DNA from: Salinimonas lutimaris
GTDB taxonomy: Bacteria; Pseudomonadota; Gammaproteobacteria; Enterobacterales; Alteromonadaceae
Assembly: GCF_005222225.1 (NCBI RefSeq)
Contig: NZ_CP036536.1
Span: 3,744,001 to 3,808,000 of the forward strand
Length of the DNA stretch: 64,000 nucleotides
Reading direction: 5' to 3'
The number at the start of each line of letters is the position of its first letter. The first letter of the stretch is position 1. The notes under the pieces were generated by a model. It saw nothing but the letters and a program-made list of their open reading frames with translations. It did not search any database and was not told the DNA's origin. Below are positions 58,444 through 64,000 of this stretch, piece after piece. A program made the position numbers and the translations under genes.

Positions 58444-58980
58444 TCAGCTCACTGTTAAACTATACTCATAGGTATGCGGATCACCGGTAGAAAACCGTTC
58501 CCGCGCCAGGCTGTCGCCAAAATGATCGGCTGCCGCATCCATTAGTCCTTCTGCCAGCGGATACAGATCACGCTTGGAAATGTACCGTAACCGCATGGCG
58601 TTTTCAGTGCGTGAGAGCACCTCAAATTTTGGCAGATCCGCATCCGGGTACAATTTTAATACCTGCACATGAATATCGTCGTCGAGCACTTCCAGTGCAT
58701 CAAGCAGATTTTTGCGCCCGGCCATGACCTGACCATGCGCCTGCGCCAGCTGACCAAACAGATAATAGCCAAAGTCGTGCAGCAGCTCCTCGGCCGGCTT
58801 ACCGGTTTTTTCAACCAGCACCCCCACCAGTTTCTGCATCTCTGAAAATGGATAATAACCTACAGAGGTAAAGGCCCCATCGTTCTGTAGCTCAGCAGCC
58901 ACGATGACTTCATCAGCAAATTCAGGAGAGACTTTCTCCTCGAGCATGTCAATTAAAGAGGTAAAAACAATCCCCAGCAT
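58444..58980 (-). CDS. H-NOX (heme-nitric oxide binding) sensor protein
   Basis: A 178-residue stand-alone heme-binding gas sensor. Starting MLGIVFTSLIDMLEE, it has the proximal heme His104 (DDDIHVQVLKLY), the conserved Pro near 117 and the heme-propionate motif Tyr133-Ser135-Arg137 (YISKR). The position that carries a distal Tyr in O2-binding H-NOX proteins is Leu, which predicts an NO-selective, O2-excluding pocket. ATG 58980 follows an AAGGA site at 6 bases; a TTG two codons earlier is not needed. It is directly upstream of a GGDEF-EAL gene, its probable partner. Confidence 0.92.
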   Translation of the reverse strand: MLGIVFTSLIDMLEEKVSPEFADEVIVAAELQNDGAFTSVGYYPFSEMQKLVGVLVEKTGKPAEELLHDFGYYLFGQLAQAHGQVMAGRKNLLDALEVLDDDIHVQVLKLYPDADLPKFEVLSRTENAMRLRYISKRDLYPLAEGLMDAAADHFGDSLARERFSTGDPHTYEYSLTVS

Positions 58981-59012
58981 TGGCAATCCTTTATGATTTA
59001 ACTGTTTTTAGT

Positions 59013-59035
59013 GTAGCCCAGCATGGCCGGGCTAC
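59013..59035. repeat. Inverted repeat between parC and the H-NOX gene
   Basis: GTAGCCC and GGGCTAC arms of 7 bp with a GC-rich interior, 37 bases past the parC stop. No T-run on the minus strand, so terminator function is uncertain. Confidence 0.35.
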
Positions 59036-59071
59036 AAGAAAAAAGGGTAATACCGAGGCGTTTTTATTGTT

Positions 59072-61372
59072 TTATGAGGGAGTTGAGTCAGGGTTTGGGA
59101 CTGATCCCGACGACGGCTCTGATGCGATCACTTCCACATCATCCACTCGTTGCAGGCCCCGGGGCAACTTGTTACCACGCCGGCCACGATCGCCCTGATA
59201 ATGTTCAAGGTCTGACGGCGATAAGGTCATATTGCGTTTGCCTGCGTGCACTTTAACGGAGGCGCCGGCAGGCACCACCCGCAGCACCGTCACAAATTCC
59301 TCCCGGTTTTTTGCTTTGGCTGACGGTATATTAATAATCTTGTTCCCTTTCCCTTTTGACAGGCTGGGCAGGTCTTTTAACGGAAAGACCAGCATACGTC
59401 CTTCATTGGATACTGCCATACACCAGTCAGTTTCCAGCGCTGTGACCGGGTCCGGTAACAACACTTTTGCTGCACTGGGCAGGCTTAAAAAGGCTTTACC
59501 TGCTTTATTTTTACTCATCATGTCAGCAAAGCTGCCTACAAACCCATAGCCGGCGTCCGATGCAATCAGGTATTTCTGTTCATCCTGACCCATTAGTACA
59601 TGCGTAAACTGTTCCCCGCCCACCAGATTAAAGCGGCCAGTCAGTGGCTCGCCCTGACTACGGGCAGACGGTAACGCATGGGCATCGCAGGCAAAGGTAC
59701 GGCCGGATGAGTCCATGAATACGACAGGCTGGTTACTGCGCCCGGTGGCACTGGACAGATAGCCATCACCGGCTTTATAACTTAAGCCCTGTACATCTAC
59801 ATCATGACCTTTGGCACAGCGCGCCCAGCCTTTTTCCGACAGCACCACGGTGACCGCTTCACTGGGAATAAGCTCTTTTTCAGACAGCGCACGGGCTTCC
59901 ATTCGTTCAACCAGCGGCGAACGGCGATCATCACCGTACTTCTCTGCATCGGCCAGAATTTCTTTTTTAATCAGTGTTTTTAAACGACGATCTGAGCCCA
60001 GAAGCTGCTGCAGTTTGTCTCGCTCTGCTTCCAGTTCTGATTGCTCAGCTTTAATGTTCATCTCTTCCAGCTTGGCCAGATGACGCAGTTTCAGTTCTAA
60101 AATGGCCTCTGCCTGTTTATCTGATAAAGAAAAACGGTTCATCAGTTCCGGCTTCGGCTTATCATAGGTGCGAATAATCTCAATCACCTCATCGATATTC
60201 AAAAAGGCTATCAGCAAGCCTTCCAGAATATGCAGCCGGGCCAGAACCTTATCCAGCCGGTACTGTAAACGGCGAACGACGGTATCTTTACGATATACCA
60301 GCCACTCAGACAAAATAGTTTTGAGGTCTTTGACCTGCGGCCGGCCATCCAGACCAATCATATTCAGATTGACCCGGTAGTTTTTCTCCAGATCCGTGGT
60401 CGCAAATAAATGCTGCATCAACTGCTGCACATCCACCCGGTTAGAACGTGGAGTTATCACCAGGCGGGTTGGGTTTTCATGATCAGATTCATCGCGCAGA
60501 TCACTGACCATCGGCAGCTTCTTAGCCTGCATCTGGGCCGCAATCTGTTCGAGTATTTTGGCCCCCGACGCCTGGTGCGGTAAGGCACTGATCACAATGT
60601 CGCCACTTTCGTCCGCATACTTTGCACGCATTTTGATGCTGCCACGACCGGTTTCATAGAGTTTCTGAATGTCGCTGCGCGGCGTGATAATTTCCGCCTC
60701 GGTGGGGTAATCCGGTCCCTGCACAATATTCAGAATATCACTAAGTTCCGCTTTACTGTTATCCAGTAAATGGGCGCAGGCATTAGCCAGTTCGCGCACA
60801 TTATGAGGAGGAATATCCGTGGCCATCCCTACGGCAATCCCGCTGACACCATTGAGCAGAATATGCGGCAGACGCGCCGGTAACACTTTCGGTTCGTTTA
60901 GCGTGCCATCAAAGTTGGGCTGCCAGTCAACCGTGCCCTGCCCCAGCTCGCTGAGCAATACTTCAGAAAAACGTGACAAACGGGCTTCGGTATAACGCAT
61001 GGCTGCGAACGACTTGGGATCATCCGGCGCCCCCCAGTTGCCCTGTCCATCCACCAGCGGATAGCGATATGAAAACGGCTGCGCCATCAGGACCATCGCT
61101 TCATAACAAGCCGAGTCACCGTGCGGATGAAACTTACCCAGCACATCACCCACGGTCCGGGCCGACTTTTTATATTTAGCGGTCGCACTCAGGCCCAGGT
61201 CAGACATGGCATAAATAATCCGCCGCTGAACCGGCTTCAGGCCATCAGCAATATGCGGCAGTGCACGGTCCATAATGACGTACATGGAATAATTTAAATA
61301 GGCATCTTCGGTGAACCGGCTTAGCGGAAGCTGTTCTATCCCGTCCTGGCTTATGGTGATCTGGTCGCTCAT
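59072..61372 (-). CDS. parC: DNA topoisomerase IV subunit A
   Basis: Breaks and rejoins DNA to decatenate daughter chromosomes, with ParE. About 766 residues. The N-terminal domain starts [30 protein letters not shown]; the quinolone-target region [12 protein letters not shown] is wild type at the Ser and Glu commonly mutated in resistance; catalytic Tyr follows in [13 protein letters not shown]-terminal beta-pinwheel carries degenerate repeats ([29 protein letters not shown]). ATG 61372 is chosen over 61417 because it gives the E. coli-like N-terminus. parE is not adjacent here. Confidence 0.95.
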   Translation of the reverse strand: MSDQITISQDGIEQLPLSRFTEDAYLNYSMYVIMDRALPHIADGLKPVQRRIIYAMSDLGLSATAKYKKSARTVGDVLGKFHPHGDSACYEAMVLMAQPFSYRYPLVDGQGNWGAPDDPKSFAAMRYTEARLSRFSEVLLSELGQGTVDWQPNFDGTLNEPKVLPARLPHILLNGVSGIAVGMATDIPPHNVRELANACAHLLDNSKAELSDILNIVQGPDYPTEAEIITPRSDIQKLYETGRGSIKMRAKYADESGDIVISALPHQASGAKILEQIAAQMQAKKLPMVSDLRDESDHENPTRLVITPRSNRVDVQQLMQHLFATTDLEKNYRVNLNMIGLDGRPQVKDLKTILSEWLVYRKDTVVRRLQYRLDKVLARLHILEGLLIAFLNIDEVIEIIRTYDKPKPELMNRFSLSDKQAEAILELKLRHLAKLEEMNIKAEQSELEAERDKLQQLLGSDRRLKTLIKKEILADAEKYGDDRRSPLVERMEARALSEKELIPSEAVTVVLSEKGWARCAKGHDVDVQGLSYKAGDGYLSSATGRSNQPVVFMDSSGRTFACDAHALPSARSQGEPLTGRFNLVGGEQFTHVLMGQDEQKYLIASDAGYGFVGSFADMMSKNKAGKAFLSLPSAAKVLLPDPVTALETDWCMAVSNEGRMLVFPLKDLPSLSKGKGNKIINIPSAKAKNREEFVTVLRVVPAGASVKVHAGKRNMTLSPSDLEHYQGDRGRRGNKLPRGLQRVDDVEVIASEPSSGSVPNPDSTPS

Positions 61373-61581
61373 GACATTGTTCGTTTTTGTTGGATTACGA
61401 CTGTAAGTTGCAGTCATTTTGCGGCAAACCCCTCAGCAACGCAATAACAGCACCGGTACGGTCTGCGGCGGGCCGGTTGATTTTGGTTAAAAAATTATTT
61501 TAACCAACGACTTATTTTGTAATGTAACGTATATTGGTGTTTTAATAGGCGGCTACTTCAAAGACAATGACCTTGTAAATC

Positions 61582-64000
61582 ATGCGTGTAATCTCTCTGA
61601 TATGGACATTATTGTTGCTCGTTTTACCGGCATTATGGTTACCGGCCAGCGCCCAAACAACAATTCAGCTGTTTGATGAGGATGCCGAAGTCGAATTGTC
61701 GGGTAATTTTGCCTTTTATGCGGAGCCTGATGGTCCGCTTACCATCAGTGATATACTCAATCGCCGCCGCGACTTTCAGTGGTATACCGAAGACAATCCC
61801 AATTTTGGTTTTCGTGAAAATGCCCTGTGGCTCACTAACAAAATCAGTAATGTCAGTAGCCTGCGCCGCTGGGTATTTACCATTAATTTCAGCCAGCTGG
61901 ATAAGGTTGATTTTTATCTGGTGTCCAATGGCGAAGTGATTCTGCAAAGTCATCAGGGCAAGCTGCAGGCCGAACAAAGCTACCGCGTGCCTACCCTGCG
62001 CGCTGACCTGCCTATTGCCACGCCACTTGAACTGTATATCCGCGTACAAAGTCACTCATCCAGCCTGATTGTGCCACTGACTGTGTCGCCCGAACCTATG
62101 CACAGTAAAGCCGCGCAAATAGACAGCATCATGTGGGGCTTGTTTTATGGCGGGCTGATCATTCTGGCGGTATACAATCTGGTGCTATTTTTTGGTGTTC
62201 GCGAGCCCAGTCTTATTGCCTATGTAGGCTATATTATTGCCGTCATATTCTGGCAGTTTATGTGGGGCGGACATATTCAGATTTTCAGTGGCGAAACGCC
62301 CTCCTGGCTGGCCGGCCACACTGAACTTTTCTTTGTAGTCATTGGCATCAGCTCGGGTATTTTTACCCTGCTTTTTCTGGATTCTCGCCAACATGCGGCA
62401 GCGGCTCACCCGGTGGTATTGCTGTTACTGGTTTTACAAATGCTGACAGGCATATTGTGTCTGGTCGATATTCTGCCTCTGGTGTGGAAGCACAATCTGG
62501 TTTATTGCATTGGGATCGCGGCTATTTGCAGTTATATTTTTGCCGGCTTCGAGGCTTACTTTAATCAGTTCCAGCCCGCCCGCTACTTTATTTTTGCCTG
62601 GAGTATGCTGGCAGTTGGGGCGATCATCGGCATGCTGAGCCTGACCGGTTTATTGCCGTCCAATACGTTTACCACCTACTGTTTTCAGGTTGGGGTATTT
62701 CTGGAAGCGGCGCTGTTTTCGCTGGCGTTAATGGAAAAAAGTCGTAGTCAGCTGGAAGCAGAAGTGGACCAGGCCACCAACGACCTGCGCAATAATATGG
62801 AGCTGATAGAAGAGCAGAATGCGCGCCTGGATATTGCCCGCAAAGACGCCATCAAAGCCAGTAACATTAAGTCTCAGTTTCTGGCGAATATGAGCCATGA
62901 AATTCGCACCCCGTTAAATGCCATTCTTGGTTTTAGCCGGGAGCTAGGCAATGCCGCACTGCCCATGGACCAGAGCGAGCAGGTTCGGATTATCAATACC
63001 GCAGCCGACAACCTGCTGATTATCGTCAACGATGTGCTCGACTTTTCTAAAATTGAAGCCGGTAAGCTGCAAATCAATAATCAGCCGTTTTCGCCTAATG
63101 CACTGCTCGAAGAAATGGTCACCCTGATGGCCAAAAGCGCGCATTCTAAACGCATTGAGTTTGTGTTTGAGCTGGAACCTCTGCCAGAAAAACTGATTGG
63201 CGATCTGTTCAGAATTAAACAGGTGCTCAATAATCTGCTTAGTAACGCTCTGAAATTCACCTCGGTGGGCACCGTCACCCTGGGCGTCACCAACCGCGAG
63301 CTGAATCATGGCCTGCACGAAATTATCTTTACGGTGGCCGACACCGGTATTGGTATCAGTCGCCAGGACCGCAAAAAACTGTTCAGCGCCTTTTCGCAGA
63401 TAGATGATGCATTGAATCGTCATTATCAGGGAACCGGACTGGGACTGGTCATTTGCCGGGAACTGGTGCGCCTGATGCGCGGTCAGATGAACCTGCGCAG
63501 TGAGCTGGGCCTGGGCAGTACTTTTACCATTAATCTGCGGGCTAACCGCATGAGTCCCAAGCTTAACATTGAGCCGGACAACGAATGGCAGGGTAAGCAT
63601 ATTGTGGTCTTTGACCCCATCCCGCAAACCCGCCGCGCTACGGTCCAGTTACTTAATCATTTAGGGGCGGTCACCACCAGTGTGGAAAGCTTGGACTACC
63701 TGCAAACCATTGAGTCTAATCCTGACTATCTGTTTGCCACTGTGCCGGTATCCAAGCTGGCCCAGCGGGACGCCATGCTCAGCGCCCTGATTCAGGTCCC
63801 CGCCCAAAAACGCATTTTGTGGTATTCCGGCTCTGAGCCGTTTAACCAGTATCCCAGCCTGAGCCAGCATTTTCATGATCAGATCCGCATGCCGGTGACC
63901 CTGTCCAAGATGGATGACCTGCTGCATCATAAAACCAGTCTGAGTAAAAATCCGATGCAGGGTAAGCTGGACGCCATGCCTAAAGCCCGCATTCTGGCCG
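61582..64000 (+). CDS. 7TMR-DISM hybrid sensor histidine kinase, 5' part (runs off window)
   Basis: Open from ATG 61582 to the window edge (806 codons). It has a signal peptide (WLPASA), a ~160-residue extracytoplasmic 7TMR-DISMED2-type domain (LWLTNKISN, YRVPTLRADL), seven helices (GLFYGGLIILAVYNLVLFF to FLEAALFSLALME), a coiled coil, then a HisKA domain with FLANMSHEIRTPLNAILGFSR (His near residue 438) and an ATPase domain (NNLLSNALKF, DTGIGIS, GTGLGLVICREL). The following segment is receiver-like but degenerate, and more domains likely follow. Ligand unknown; the family binds carbohydrates or similar. It resembles BarA only in its kinase core. Confidence 0.88.
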   Translation, partial: MRVISLIWTLLLLVLPALWLPASAQTTIQLFDEDAEVELSGNFAFYAEPDGPLTISDILNRRRDFQWYTEDNPNFGFRENALWLTNKISNVSSLRRWVFTINFSQLDKVDFYLVSNGEVILQSHQGKLQAEQSYRVPTLRADLPIATPLELYIRVQSHSSSLIVPLTVSPEPMHSKAAQIDSIMWGLFYGGLIILAVYNLVLFFGVREPSLIAYVGYIIAVIFWQFMWGGHIQIFSGETPSWLAGHTELFFVVIGISSGIFTLLFLDSRQHAAAAHPVVLLLLVLQMLTGILCLVDILPLVWKHNLVYCIGIAAICSYIFAGFEAYFNQFQPARYFIFAWSMLAVGAIIGMLSLTGLLPSNTFTTYCFQVGVFLEAALFSLALMEKSRSQLEAEVDQATNDLRNNMELIEEQNARLDIARKDAIKASNIKSQFLANMSHEIRTPLNAILGFSRELGNAALPMDQSEQVRIINTAADNLLIIVNDVLDFSKIEAGKLQINNQPFSPNALLEEMVTLMAKSAHSKRIEFVFELEPLPEKLIGDLFRIKQVLNNLLSNALKFTSVGTVTLGVTNRELNHGLHEIIFTVADTGIGISRQDRKKLFSAFSQIDDALNRHYQGTGLGLVICRELVRLMRGQMNLRSELGLGSTFTINLRANRMSPKLNIEPDNEWQGKHIVVFDPIPQTRRATVQLLNHLGAVTTSVESLDYLQTIESNPDYLFATVPVSKLAQRDAMLSALIQVPAQKRILWYSGSEPFNQYPSLSQHFHDQIRMPVTLSKMDDLLHHKTSLSKNPMQGKLDAMPKARILA

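Noticed and set aside
58444..58980. Loss of the H-NOX heme ligand (Asp where some relatives have a His)
   Set aside because: Comparison with the thermophilic H-NOX numbering shows the ligand is the His in DDDIH, which is present; the variable upstream position is not the ligand.

Overview
The window is chromosomal DNA of a Gram-negative gammaproteobacterium, most likely a marine member of the Alteromonadaceae (Alteromonas/Salinimonas-like). Several conserved gammaproteobacterial gene strings support this: gpmI-envC divergent from yibN-grxC-secB-gpsA, mrcA divergent from pilMNOPQ-aroKB-damX-dam, rpe-trpS, and pabA followed by argD/astC. SecB, a Cpx system, Dam and type IV pilus genes agree. 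The family-level placement is inference from gene order and protein resemblance; there is no rRNA in the window.

Layout. 1-4.8 kb: envelope and redox housekeeping (envC partial, gpmI; rhodanese, grxC, secB, gpsA). 4.9-6.8 kb: a PepSY-type membrane protein pair behind a possible Fur site. 7.0-11.5 kb: trmL, pldB and cpxA/cpxR, divergent from a double-length CpxP/Spy chaperone with a CpxR-like site between. 11.6-19.2 kb: mgsA, then the arginine biosynthesis operon argCBFGH-argA, preceded by an ARG-box promoter and a leader with a long inverted repeat. 19.3-27 kb: mixed single genes (lipoprotein, alpha/beta hydrolase, SMR transporter, NhaC antiporter, YghU, DUF4382 lipoprotein, malic enzyme). 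27-40.6 kb: mrcA, pilMNOPQ, aroKB, damX, an inserted diguanylate cyclase and dam. 40.5-44.8 kb: two small membrane proteins, a TorF-type porin with an apparent sigma-54/NtrC control region, rpe, trpS, pabA. 44.9-51 kb: an HDOD protein and an arginine/ornithine catabolic set (astC/argD, astA, astD, DUF1338) with its own ARG-like box. 51-56.3 kb: a polyol catabolic locus (long-chain dehydrogenase, NCS1 permease, HAD phosphatase, SorC-type regulator) with two matching palindromic operator candidates. 56.3-59 kb: an H-NOX gas sensor paired with a PAS-GGDEF-EAL protein. 59-64 kb: parC and the start of a 7TMR-DISM hybrid kinase.

Arginine is made by argCBFGHA and can be degraded by the ast genes in the same window, both probably under ArgR. 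The Cpx proteins form a closed envelope-stress loop. Three proteins concern c-di-GMP (a MASE4-like GGDEF, a GGDEF-EAL and its H-NOX partner), and type IV pilus genes lie in the same region. No tRNA, rRNA, insertion sequence, prophage or CRISPR array was recognised. The most interesting items are the H-NOX/GGDEF-EAL pair, the sigma-54/NtrC porin promoter, the polyol locus with an NCS1 permease, DUF1338 in the ast operon, and the tandem Spy protein.
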